Translations under genes and position numbers: made by a program
The notes under the pieces: model-generated
Told to the model about the DNA's origin: nothing
Seen by the model: the letters and a program-made list of their open reading frames with translations, nothing else
Databases searched by the model: none
Shown: one piece after another, positions 18,546 through 27,018 of the stretch
Position numbering within the stretch: the stretch's first letter is position 1
Layout of the letters: each line of letters begins with the position of its first letter
Assembly: GCA_903863885.1 (NCBI GenBank)
Contig: CAIPEB010000065.1
Coordinates: forward strand, 1 to 64,000
From: an uncultured Planctomycetaceae bacterium
Lineage (GTDB): Bacteria; Planctomycetota; Planctomycetia; Pirellulales; Pirellulaceae
Length of the DNA stretch: 64,000 nt
Reading direction: 5' to 3'

Positions 18546-18836
18546 ATGTCCGAAGCCATACCGGAACGTAGAGGAACCCGCGTGACTTTTCTCGACCAGA
18601 CGGGAGCCAAGTCCGTCGACGCGGTAATCGCGGACAGTGTGACGGTCAAACGAATCCTGCCAAACATCATCACGAAGATGAACTTGCCGGTGATGGGTCC
18701 GGATGGCCAGCCGATGAGCTACAGCCTGGACCACAAAGAGGGAGGTCGGCGTTTGCGCGAGGAACAGACGCTTGTGGAAGCGGCCGTTCGTGATGGCGAC
18801 CATTTGATCGTTTACCCGGAGATCGTGGCTGGGTAA
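18546..18836 (+). CDS. Ubiquitin-like beta-grasp protein (YukD/Ubl-like)
   Basis: 96 residues from the ATG at 18546, with AGGAGA about 8 bases upstream; a GTG at 18543 is also in frame. The pattern fits a ubiquitin/YukD-type beta-grasp fold: strand VTFLDQTG, a strand and helix with VKRILPNIITKMN, the loop DGQPMSYSLDHKEGGRRL, then LREEQTLVEAAVRDGDHLIVYPE, like the ubiquitin 'L...TL...ygi..gstihlv' ending. It terminates in VAG, so the mature end is Ala-Gly rather than Gly-Gly and has no tail to trim. First gene of a tight same-strand run with E2, E1, JAB and RING genes, so it is the likely conjugated modifier. Confidence 0.8.
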   Translation: MSEAIPERRGTRVTFLDQTGAKSVDAVIADSVTVKRILPNIITKMNLPVMGPDGQPMSYSLDHKEGGRRLREEQTLVEAAVRDGDHLIVYPEIVAG

Positions 18837-18929
18837 GTTAGCGGTAGCAGCGGGTCTTTCGGCACGGATCTCGTCGCTGCCGGGAAATCGCGGCCCCTGG
18901 CGATGCAGGACGGGGCGAGGAGCGTGAGG

Positions 18930-19574
18930 ATGTCCGATTCACCTCGAATTCGACGGTTGCGCAGCGACTATCGCGCGATGGAGAAACTGCGGGCCGACAG
19001 TTCAATTCTCGAGTTTGCTTTTCCTGCGCGGCCGGCCGGCGTTCCCGAGGCTTACGTCATTCGCTTCCTGGGGCGAGGCCTGTTTCGAGTGCCCGGTTCC
19101 TCCGAGGTTTACTTTCGCGAACAGCACGAGGTGAGCATTCGTCTTGGCGCCGGGTATCCGCGCATGATGCCCGAGATTTCCTGGAAGACACCCATTTTTC
19201 ACCCGAATGTCTCGTCGAACGGGGTCGTCTGCCTGGGGGGTTACGGCACGTACTGGGTACCGAGCCTGAGCCTTGACGAGCTGTGCATCATGCTCTGGGA
19301 CGTCGTTCGTTATGCGAACTTCGATGTGGACAGTCCGTACAACCGCGAGGCGGCGTTCTGGGCAAAGAACCAGCCGGCCGGCGCATTCCCCGTCGACAGG
19401 CGGCCGCTTCGCGATCGAGTTGCAGGAGTTGCTCCGCGCGACTCCCTCCGCAAGCCGCCCATCGTTGTGCCGCCCGGATCGGGATTGGCTCGAGATGCGT
19501 TCTCCGACTTCAGCGATGTGATCGATGCCGAGGTCCTCGAACCGGAAGAGTCGGAGATTCTCTTCATCGATTGA
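18930..19574 (+). CDS. E2-like ubiquitin-conjugating-fold protein, active-site Cys present
   Basis: 214 residues from the ATG at 18930, preceded by GAGG; the frame extends 9 codons back. The E2 (UBC) fold is plain: helix RIRRLRSDYRAMEKL, PE/P motif region YPRMMPEISWKTPIFHPN, and the HPN signature at residues 91-93 followed by the catalytic Cys101 in GVVCLGG. The eight-residue step from the HPN Asn to Cys is the same as in eukaryotic E2s. LDELCIMLWDVVRY then matches the post-active-site helix. It should accept the Ubl from the adjacent E1 as a thioester. The roughly 70-residue C-terminal extension is acidic and lacks a recognised domain. Confidence 0.88.
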   Translation: MSDSPRIRRLRSDYRAMEKLRADSSILEFAFPARPAGVPEAYVIRFLGRGLFRVPGSSEVYFREQHEVSIRLGAGYPRMMPEISWKTPIFHPNVSSNGVVCLGGYGTYWVPSLSLDELCIMLWDVVRYANFDVDSPYNREAAFWAKNQPAGAFPVDRRPLRDRVAGVAPRDSLRKPPIVVPPGSGLARDAFSDFSDVIDAEVLEPEESEILFID

Positions 19575-19617
19575 ATGGCTTCGCCACCAGCATTTCCGCC
19601 AAACGCCGACATGCCCG

Positions 19618-20841
19618 ATGTACCTTGATGATGCGGATCGTTACTCCCGTTTGCGACTGATTGCCTGGTGGGACCAGACCCGCCTGGCCCGTGCGAGGAT
19701 TCTGGTCGTGGGCGCGGGCGCGCTGGGCAACGAAGTCCTCAAGAACCTGGCCCTGGTGGGAGCGGGCACGCTGCACGTCGTTGATTTCGACAAGGTCGAG
19801 GAATCCAACCTCACCCGCTCGACGCTGTTTCGCGACCGTGACTGCGGGCGTCCCAAAGCGCTGGCTGCTGCGGCTGCGCTGCGAGACCTGAACGCCGACA
19901 CTCGCGTCATACCGCACGCCGGAAACGTCATGACCGACGTCGGCCTCGGGCTCTTCCGAGACGCTGATGTCGTCATCGGCTGCCTCGACAATCGCGAAGC
20001 CCGGCTCTGGGTCAATCGCCAATGCTGGAAAGTGAGCACGCCGTGGATTGACGGCGGTATCCAGGAAATCAACGGCGTGGTCAAGGTCTTCGTCCCGCCT
20101 GCAAGCGCCTGCTACGAATGCGGCATGACCGAGAACGACTACCGGCTCATCAACCTGCGATACAGCTGCCCGCTGCTGAGGCGCGAGGACATCGCCGCCG
20201 GCAAAGTGCCCACCTCCCCCACCATCGCCTCGATCGTGGGCGGCCTGCAGACTCAGGAAGCGCTCAAGCTGCTGCATGGACTTCCCGTCGCGGCGGGCGA
20301 AGCACTCGTCTTCAACGGCGTGGCCAATCAGTTCTACCGGACCGCATTCCAGCGGCGCGAAGACTGCCTCAGTCACGAGACCTACGAAGAAGTCCGGGAG
20401 TTGCCCATCTCGGCAGCCGGCACTGCGGCGGAGTTGTTCTCCGCGGCGCGGAGTCTTCATCCCTCCACCGAGCCGCTGCGTCTTCTCCTGGACCGTGACC
20501 TGGTGACCGAGACGGAGTGCGGCCAGTGCGGCGAACGCAAAAAAGTCATGCGGCCGCTGTATTCGACAGGCATCGAACTGGCGCGCTGCAATCGCTGCGG
20601 CGAAATCGGAAAGCCCATCATGCAGCACGTTGTGGTCGAAGGCGATTTGCTTGCCAACGAGACGCTGGAACAGTTGGGCATACCCCGATACGACATCGTG
20701 CGGATTCAAGTCTCGGATCGGGAAATACCGCTGCTGCTGGCCGGCGACCGACCGACCGTTCTGGACCCCGCACACAGCATTAACGCCGCGGATCATCAGG
20801 GTCTGCGCGAAAATGACGGAGTGAAGAGTACAACAGTTTGA
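19618..20841 (+). CDS. E1-like ThiF-family Ubl-activating enzyme
   Basis: 407 residues from the ATG at 19618. The frame starts at 19525 and overlaps the E2 gene, but that N-terminal part is not family-like. The ThiF/MoeB/E1 adenylation domain shows GAGALG (residues 32-37), VVDFDKVEESNLTR with Asp56/Asp58 and Arg67, Lys80, and CLDN (Asp124). CYEC (165-168) and a distal CGQC...CNRC pair probably form a zinc site. Cys184 in RYSCPLL occupies the region of the E1 thioester cysteine and is the candidate catalytic residue. It would adenylate the Ubl C-terminus and pass it to the E2. The C-terminal 120 residues include a small helical stretch and the zinc ribbon. Confidence 0.88.
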   Translation: MYLDDADRYSRLRLIAWWDQTRLARARILVVGAGALGNEVLKNLALVGAGTLHVVDFDKVEESNLTRSTLFRDRDCGRPKALAAAAALRDLNADTRVIPHAGNVMTDVGLGLFRDADVVIGCLDNREARLWVNRQCWKVSTPWIDGGIQEINGVVKVFVPPASACYECGMTENDYRLINLRYSCPLLRREDIAAGKVPTSPTIASIVGGLQTQEALKLLHGLPVAAGEALVFNGVANQFYRTAFQRREDCLSHETYEEVRELPISAAGTAAELFSAARSLHPSTEPLRLLLDRDLVTETECGQCGERKKVMRPLYSTGIELARCNRCGEIGKPIMQHVVVEGDLLANETLEQLGIPRYDIVRIQVSDREIPLLLAGDRPTVLDPAHSINAADHQGLRENDGVKSTTV

Positions 20842-20872
20842 ATGGATTAAATCCTGCGCTATCCCTTGGTTT

Positions 20873-22273
20873 TTGCGAAGCAACCGACGGTGCCACTTGA
20901 GCAGTTCGGACATCGACCTTGGTGATCTGGAACACATCGTCCCAGAGCGGAAGATGCGTCCCGACCGGGATAGCCACTACGCCGTGGCTACCGTCGGACA
21001 GCCCTCGGATCGGGATCCGCCTGTCTTCGTCGAACTGGATGCGATCCTGGACGCTGAGGACCATGCGTTGAGCGACACCCGCGTCGAACTGGGCGGAGTG
21101 CTGCTCGGCGGACACTTCCAGGACTCGGACGGCAAACCGTTCGTATTCGTGACCGACGCCTTGCGGGCCCGGCATTATGAAGCCACGAAGGGCTCCTTCA
21201 AATTCACTCACGATACGTGGCAGGAAATCACCCGGCAGCGCGAGGGCTACGATCCCGGCACGAGAATCGTCGGTTGGTATCACACGCATCCCGGATGGGG
21301 CGTTTTCCTTTCGGGAATGGACCTGTTCATCTGCGAACATTTCTTCAACCGGCCTCTGGACCTCGCGCTGGTCATCGATCCCTGCCGGGGTGAGCGGGCC
21401 TTTTTTCAATGGTCTGACGCAACCCCGCGCCAAGTTCAGCAAAGCAGCGGCTATTACCTGGTCGCTTCCCGATTCCGACAGCACGAACTCGACGCATATG
21501 CCCGTCTCTTTGCGGGAGATAACGAAATGTCCCAAGACCCACGCGTCCGAAATCTGACCGCCTCGCCTGCTCCGTCCGTCGTCATCAACGAATCGAACCG
21601 TTCGTGGCAGACCCTGGCCGTGCTCGGCTCGCTGACCGTTCAGTTGGCCGTGCTGGCCCTGCTTTTCTGGCGATTCGCGGCAGAGTCGTCCGGATCCCGC
21701 GACGCAGCGATTCAAGCAAACGCCGCCCAGCAAGCGCTCGCGGAACTGACCGTTTCACGGATTCGCGAACACGAATTGAACGCGAAGGCCGAGGTGCTCG
21801 ACGCGGTCGTCGGCAAGACGCCTGACGGCCAGCAGGGACTCGTCTCATCGCTGCTGGAAAAGAGCAACGAAGCCGAGGATCTCCGATCCAATCTCCGAGG
21901 GCAGCGAGCCCTCCAGCAGGAAACCGACCGGCGGCTCACTGCCGTTCAGGCCGATCTGCAGAAGTCCAACAAGCGCAACGAGCAACTGGCCGCCGAAGTC
22001 GAACGCATGCAGATCGTGCTCGCTGAACTTCGGACCAAGAACTCGAAGCAGGAGCAGCAGATAGCCGAATTGCAGGGGCAATCAGGCACGGCAGCCGATG
22101 GTTCCACCGCCGAATCGGAAGCTGCGGACCCGCCGATTTGGGAATGGCCCGGCGTGCAGCTCGGCGTAGCAGTTGGACTGCTTGGCTTAATCACGCTGGC
22201 AGTCGTCCGGTATCGGCGATTTCAGGGCAGTTCGCAGCCGACTTCCGATATTCCTAACCGTGCGGGCGAATAG
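20873..22273 (+). CDS. Membrane-anchored JAB/MPN+ metallopeptidase with coiled coil
   Basis: 466 residues from a TTG at 20873; TTG 20897 and ATG 20954 are alternative starts, and the ribosome site does not settle the choice. The JAMM zinc motif is complete: Glu72 (VELGGVLLG), then His137-x-His139 (GWYHTHPG), Ser147 and Asp150 (FLSGMD), matching E...HxHx10D. Hydrophobic segments at about 247-268 and 428-446 flank a 140-residue heptad-rich coiled coil (270-410) and leave a short basic C-terminus. The expected role is Ubl processing or deconjugation, as for JAB proteins of other bacterial Ubl systems. Unusually, it is tethered to the membrane. Confidence 0.88.
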   Translation: MRSNRRCHLSSSDIDLGDLEHIVPERKMRPDRDSHYAVATVGQPSDRDPPVFVELDAILDAEDHALSDTRVELGGVLLGGHFQDSDGKPFVFVTDALRARHYEATKGSFKFTHDTWQEITRQREGYDPGTRIVGWYHTHPGWGVFLSGMDLFICEHFFNRPLDLALVIDPCRGERAFFQWSDATPRQVQQSSGYYLVASRFRQHELDAYARLFAGDNEMSQDPRVRNLTASPAPSVVINESNRSWQTLAVLGSLTVQLAVLALLFWRFAAESSGSRDAAIQANAAQQALAELTVSRIREHELNAKAEVLDAVVGKTPDGQQGLVSSLLEKSNEAEDLRSNLRGQRALQQETDRRLTAVQADLQKSNKRNEQLAAEVERMQIVLAELRTKNSKQEQQIAELQGQSGTAADGSTAESEAADPPIWEWPGVQLGVAVGLLGLITLAVVRYRRFQGSSQPTSDIPNRAGE

Positions 22274-22365
22274 AGATTGGCGGTTTTCGAAACCGACCAC
22301 TCCAAACCACCCGCCCGGCGATCCACCGGTGCGAAAATACTCCCAGGCCCGGAGGAGCGTCCATC

Positions 22366-22986
22366 GTGCCGAGCGAAACCCGTTGCGAACGGCTTGCCGC
22401 GGAACTCCACGCGATGCGTGCGATCCAACAGGACAGCAGCATCCTGGACTTTCACTGGACGGGCACGCCGCCCGATCAATACACCCTTACTTTTTACGGA
22501 CGCAGCATACGACGGCGAGCCGATTCGCCCGGCGAACTGGAGTTCGTGCAGCGTCACGAAGTCGAAATCCGCCTGCCTGCCCGATATCCGGCCCAGCCGC
22601 CGGACATACGCTGGCTGACTCCGATCCTGCACCCCAACATTTCTTTTTCCGGACTGGTTTCGCTGTCCGACATCGGATTGGGCTGGGATCCGGATCTTGG
22701 TCTGGACCTGATCTGCGAGCGGCTCTGGGATGTCGCGCGATACCAGTTCATTAATTCGACGCGTATTCACAATCCAGCCGCGTTTGAATTGGTAGTGAGA
22801 CCGCGGCACATCCGGCTGCCCACGGACGCGAGACCGCTGCGAGGCGTGTCGCCCGAGCGGTGCCCGCCCCGAGTCGCAAATCCACTAGCCGTTTCCGATG
22901 ACCCGATCGACGCGCCGATCCGGTTCACTTCTCCCCTGCGCCATCATTGGCCGCGTCGCAGACTGTATTACATCGGACCGACATGA
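22366..22986 (+). CDS. E2-like protein with Ser in place of catalytic Cys (UEV-like)
   Basis: 206 residues from a GTG at 22366, with GGAGGAG upstream. Clearly related to the first E2: N-terminal helix with RLAAELHAMRAIQQDSSILDF, YPAQPPDIRWLTPILHPN, and LDLICERLWDVARYQF. HPN is at residues 89-91, and the position eight residues later, where the active E2 has Cys, is Ser99 (GLVSLSD). It should not form a thioester, so it resembles eukaryotic E2 variants (UEV) that scaffold a partner E2. The C-terminal tail (about 140-206) is Pro/Arg-rich with no recognised domain. Catalytic inactivity is inferred from one residue; an oxyester mechanism is possible. Confidence 0.82.
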   Translation: MPSETRCERLAAELHAMRAIQQDSSILDFHWTGTPPDQYTLTFYGRSIRRRADSPGELEFVQRHEVEIRLPARYPAQPPDIRWLTPILHPNISFSGLVSLSDIGLGWDPDLGLDLICERLWDVARYQFINSTRIHNPAAFELVVRPRHIRLPTDARPLRGVSPERCPPRVANPLAVSDDPIDAPIRFTSPLRHHWPRRRLYYIGPT

Positions 22987-23128
22987 AGCACGCGAGGAAC
23001 GGGTCCGCAGACCTCTGCAATGTGCCGAGGCACGTTGAGCCGGCGGGCAGGCGGGACGATAATCGACGTCCGCTTCATGTTTAACAACCGCATCGGAAGC
23101 CGGCGCCCGGCCGGGGAGGAAACTGCTC

Positions 23129-24013
23129 GTGGAATGTCTTCTGACGTTCCTGTTTCTGCTGGTTGCCGCGATTTTTCTCGTCGGTTCCGTGACAAATTCG
23201 TACGCGAACCGCTCGCGCCGGCGGTTCGTGTATGAGAGCCTGGCCAGACGCTACGCGGGTTCTCGCGTTCCAGGCGGCTTCCTGAATCCCATGACGCTGC
23301 AACTTCGTTACGGCGACACCCGCGCGTCGCTGCGTGAAACTTCGTCCAGCTGGCCTTACCGGCAGACTTGCACCGAGCTGACCATTGCCTGGCCCGATTT
23401 CGCATTCCGCTGCGAGATACTCCCGAGAAAGGTGGTCGTCGGTTTCCCGGCAGATCGCTATCGGAGTGAGTTCGCGACGGGGGACGCGGCCTTCGACGAC
23501 GAGTTCGTTGTCAACGGAACCGATGAAAAGGCCACCCGGCAATTGGTGCGGGACGGAGTGCGCTGGCAGATTCGAAGGATTTCGCAGCTCTTTTACAGCA
23601 ACTCCGTCTGCATTCTGATCCAATTCGGTCAGATCATCGTCCGCAAGCCCGACTCGCTGTGGAAGCTCGACGATCTTCAGTTATTCGTCGAGCGGTCGCT
23701 GGAACTCTACGACCAGATCATGCTCACTCGCGCCAGCGGAATTGAATTCCTCGACAGCGACGAGGCCCAAACGCTCGAGGATGTGATTTGTCCGGTCTGC
23801 GGCGAGACCATCGCGCGGCAGCTCGTATTCTGCCGCCGCTGCAAGACGCCCTACCACGCCGACTGCTGGGAATTCGTCGGAGCCTGCTCGGTTTACGGCT
23901 GCGGAGAAAGACGCTGTCTCAGCCCGCAATCGGCGCGCGCGGCAAGCGGGCCGCATGCGAACATGCCGGCAGCGCCGCCGCGCGGCTCGGATTCCGGGCA
24001 GCAGCCAGGCTGA
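23129..24013 (+). CDS. Membrane-anchored RING-finger-like protein (E3-like)
   Basis: 294 residues from a GTG at 23129, with GGAGGAAA upstream. One N-terminal membrane segment (residues 4-24) is followed by an uncharacterised region (35-210) of alternating strands and helices, then a treble-clef RING-like finger. The ligands are Cys221, Cys224, Cys235, Cys238, His243, Cys246, Cys253 and Cys258, spaced C-x2-C-x10-C-x2-C-x4-H-x2-C-x6-C-x4-C. A low-complexity C-terminus follows. In eukaryotes RING proteins dock E2~Ub; with an E1, two E2-like genes, a Ubl and a JAB immediately upstream, an E3-like adaptor role is likely. Last gene of the cassette. Confidence 0.85.
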   Translation: MECLLTFLFLLVAAIFLVGSVTNSYANRSRRRFVYESLARRYAGSRVPGGFLNPMTLQLRYGDTRASLRETSSSWPYRQTCTELTIAWPDFAFRCEILPRKVVVGFPADRYRSEFATGDAAFDDEFVVNGTDEKATRQLVRDGVRWQIRRISQLFYSNSVCILIQFGQIIVRKPDSLWKLDDLQLFVERSLELYDQIMLTRASGIEFLDSDEAQTLEDVICPVCGETIARQLVFCRRCKTPYHADCWEFVGACSVYGCGERRCLSPQSARAASGPHANMPAAPPRGSDSGQQPG

Positions 24014-24076
24014 TAAAGGATCAGAGCCGCGCCGAGAATCATCGCGCGCTGTTCCCGGGCGGCTTGAGCGGGTGCG

Positions 24077-25048
24077 TCAAACGTCGCAGGTTTCGATGGC
24101 CTGCTTCAGTCCGCCCAGAGGTTCGCGGGTCGGAATGAACTCGTGGCCGACGAATCCCTTGTAGCCGATATCCACGAGCGCCTTCATTGCGGCTCGGAAG
24201 TTGATTTCCTGATTCTCGTCCAATTCGCCGCGACCGGGATTTCCGGCCGTGTGCACGTGGAAGATCGAATCCTTGCACTGGTGGATACGCCGGACTAGGT
24301 CCCCGTCCATGATCTGGACGTGATAGAGATCGAACAGCAGCCCCAGACGCGGCGAGCCGACTTTGTGGATGATGTCCATGCAATAATCGACATGATCACC
24401 CTGATACCCGGGATGTCCCTTCATCGGATGATCCGTCGCGCGGGTATTGAGAATCTCGATCGCGAGATTGATCTTCTTCTTCTCCGCGTAGCCGACGATC
24501 TTGCGGAACCCATCGACGCAGTTCTTCGCGCCCTGTTCGGGGTCGATCCGGGGACGGTTCGCCGGCAGCTTGCTCAGGTCGGGGTTCTGGCCGTCGGCCG
24601 GCGGACCGGAGTCCTCGGCATAACCGGTGAATGTGATGACCGTTTGAATTCCCGCGTCGACGCACTGGTCGATACGCTTGCGGAGCATCTCGATACACAT
24701 TTCCTGGTACTTCGGGTTGTTCATACCCTGCACGAACAGATGGCTCGGAGAAATCGCGCAGGTCAGGCCGTGCTTCTTCAAAGTCGGCCAAACTTCGGGT
24801 TGAACGAGTTCGACGCTCTTGCAGCCCAGGCTCTTGGCCTTGATGCACAGCTCATCCAGAGTCCAGTAATCGGCAAAGCACCATTCGACGACCGAATGGT
24901 TGATGTTTCCCCGCAGCGTCATTGTCGACTCCTCTTTGCTGAAAACCCGGGACGACATGGCAAAGGCCCCGGCCGCACCCGCGGCCGTTTGCAGCCAAAG
25001 GCGTCGGCTGATTGCACTGCGTGACGAATTCGATTCCCGCATGGCCAT
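24077..25048 (-). CDS. Exported sugar phosphate isomerase/epimerase-like TIM barrel
   Basis: 323 residues. The N-terminus carries a twin-arginine signal (SRRLWLQTAAGAAGAFA) and the GGAG ribosome site precedes 25048. The remainder resembles the AP-endonuclease-2/xylose-isomerase-like TIM-barrel family (hydroxypyruvate isomerase/epimerase class), with metal-binding residues expected in motifs such as LAIEILNTR, DHVDYCMDIIHKVG, LLFDLYHVQIMDGDL and HEFIPTREP. Planctomycetes export many such proteins for sugar catabolism. Substrate unknown. It converges with the RING gene, so it is probably unrelated to the ubiquitin-like cassette. Confidence 0.85.
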   Translation of the reverse strand: MAMRESNSSRSAISRRLWLQTAAGAAGAFAMSSRVFSKEESTMTLRGNINHSVVEWCFADYWTLDELCIKAKSLGCKSVELVQPEVWPTLKKHGLTCAISPSHLFVQGMNNPKYQEMCIEMLRKRIDQCVDAGIQTVITFTGYAEDSGPPADGQNPDLSKLPANRPRIDPEQGAKNCVDGFRKIVGYAEKKKINLAIEILNTRATDHPMKGHPGYQGDHVDYCMDIIHKVGSPRLGLLFDLYHVQIMDGDLVRRIHQCKDSIFHVHTAGNPGRGELDENQEINFRAAMKALVDIGYKGFVGHEFIPTREPLGGLKQAIETCDV

Positions 25049-25274
25049 ATTGCTCCGGTGATTGGTGACGATCGGTCCTCGCGCTCGATCAGGGGCCCTA
25101 TTATGGGCCCTTCTTGATCCAAAGAAAAGAATCGACCGCGCCGGATGTCATGCCCGGCGCCGAACGCGTTTCATAATTCACGATCCTCTTGGGGAGAGCC
25201 GGCCCGGCGGGGCCGGTCAGGGGACACGGCCCCTCCCGCGTCGCGAGGGTGAATTGGATGTTTCAAGCACGTTC

Positions 25275-26975
25275 TCAAGCCAGGATTTCCCGCTTGCGCT
25301 CGATGTAGTCCCAGACGACGAACCGATCAAGATCCCGCCCGGCCGTGAAGAAGACCCTGCCCTTGGTCGACTCGGCCACCCGGTAGGCGAAGCGGATGTC
25401 CTCTTCCGACTGCGACCAACTCGGCACCAGGAAGATGTTGATCGTGATGCCCTCCCGCTGACACAGCAGCGCCTCGCGCATCGTGGCCGCCTCGGTCAGC
25501 GGATCCGGCGGATACAGCAGATAGAGCCATGAGCCGTCGAAGTGCGCGGTCGGCAGCCCATCGGTGATCAGGATCACCTGCCGGTTCGGCGTGTCCTGCG
25601 CGGCGAGCAGCTGCCTGGCCATCTGCAGCGAACGCTGGATGTTGGTGAAGTGCGGCGGAATCTGCAGCTCGCTGATGTCGTCGCGACTCATGTCGATCCG
25701 GAACCGCACGATCGGATCGAACAGCGTAACCGGTTTGGGCAACAGATCAATGACCTCGGCCGGACGCCGCAGGCGAGCGAATGTGTACATCTCGATGAAA
25801 TGCAGGAAATCGCCCGGATATTCGCGGCGAATCAGGCCTTCGAGAGCCAGGCCCATGCGTTTCACGTTGATGTACTGGCCGTCGTAACGCATCGAACCGC
25901 TCATATCCATGATCACCACCGATGCACACTTCGGCGTGTTTCGAGTCCGGTGGATTTCGATGTCCTCGGCCTTCAACCGCAACGGCAACTGCCTCCCCCG
26001 GCGCACCATGGCGTTGACGAACGTCTGCGGAATGTCCATATGCGTGACGGAATCGCCGAACTCATACGGCTTCGTCCGCTGCAGTTCCACGGCGCCTTCG
26101 CCCGTCACCGGACCTTGATGACGGCCGGTCCGCGACGGTTGAAGATGGCTGAAGATCCGTTCGAGCAAACGTCCTTGAAACAACCGGTAGGCAAGCGGCG
26201 TCAACTGGAATCCCCGCGTTCCGCGCTCGAGCCCCTGCTGCTCGGCCAGATCGCGGATGTAGTCGTCGATCATCTGCTGCATTTCCTGAAGACGTTCCAT
26301 ATCTCCAGGCTCGGTGAACTCCGCCAGGGCCTCGAGGTCGATCACGGCGATCTGCGCCGTCTCGCGCGCCTGCTCAAGCTGCTTGAGCAGTTCCTCGATC
26401 TTGTCGAGTTCTTCCTTGACGGCGAGCGATTCTTCGATCGAAAGAGGCGTCCGGCCGGTGAATGCGTACTTGGACGCCAATTCGTCAATCTGGTACTTAT
26501 TGCCCAGCGACTCGATCACTCGCAGCAGGCCCTTGGAGAACGGTGAAGCTTCTTCGCCCGAGGCATACCAGAGCCGCTCGAGTTCGTAGATCTGCTCGGT
26601 TTCCGTCGCCAGCTCGTATCGTGCCGCATGGCGCCGGGGCGGCACCGTGCGCTCGACCTCCGAGCGATAGGCCGCGCCGGCCTTGCTCTGAACCGATTCC
26701 GTTTCGTATTTGGCGAGGATCTTGCGTTTGCGTTCGAGCAGCATCGCCATCAGCGCATCGAGACTCGGCCCGAGTCCGGCAATCTGACTCGGATCAATGC
26801 GTATCGCCCGCGCAAGCTCCTCTTCGGTGAGACGCCGCCGGCTGCCGTACATCAGCATGTGTTCGAACGCCGGCGATACGGCATCCGGCGGAGGCTGCGT
26901 GGGACTGGGGAAATTCCGAGGGTCGTACTTCTGGTACGTGTGCAAGACGCCGCCGAGTCGCTGCTCTTTCGCCAT
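25275..26975 (-). CDS. vWA domain protein, MoxR-partner type
   Basis: 566 residues, soluble, no signal peptide. The N-terminal 330 residues are helical and highly charged (for example LSIEESLAVKEELDKIEELLKQLEQARE). The C-terminal vWA domain carries the MIDAS DMSGSM with a downstream TDGLPTAHFDG. It starts 43 bases after the AAA+ gene on the same strand. MoxR-like AAA+ and vWA proteins in such pairs generally act as chaperone-like remodelling complexes for metal-dependent or membrane-associated targets. The target here is unknown, but the pair lies between the Ubl and type VII-like cassettes. Confidence 0.86.
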   Translation of the reverse strand: MAKEQRLGGVLHTYQKYDPRNFPSPTQPPPDAVSPAFEHMLMYGSRRRLTEEELARAIRIDPSQIAGLGPSLDALMAMLLERKRKILAKYETESVQSKAGAAYRSEVERTVPPRRHAARYELATETEQIYELERLWYASGEEASPFSKGLLRVIESLGNKYQIDELASKYAFTGRTPLSIEESLAVKEELDKIEELLKQLEQARETAQIAVIDLEALAEFTEPGDMERLQEMQQMIDDYIRDLAEQQGLERGTRGFQLTPLAYRLFQGRLLERIFSHLQPSRTGRHQGPVTGEGAVELQRTKPYEFGDSVTHMDIPQTFVNAMVRRGRQLPLRLKAEDIEIHRTRNTPKCASVVIMDMSGSMRYDGQYINVKRMGLALEGLIRREYPGDFLHFIEMYTFARLRRPAEVIDLLPKPVTLFDPIVRFRIDMSRDDISELQIPPHFTNIQRSLQMARQLLAAQDTPNRQVILITDGLPTAHFDGSWLYLLYPPDPLTEAATMREALLCQREGITINIFLVPSWSQSEEDIRFAYRVAESTKGRVFFTAGRDLDRFVVWDYIERKREILA

Positions 26976-27018
26976 GCTCAGTCCAACCCGACCTCGCTTA
27001 GGTCTGTTTTCCGGCTGC

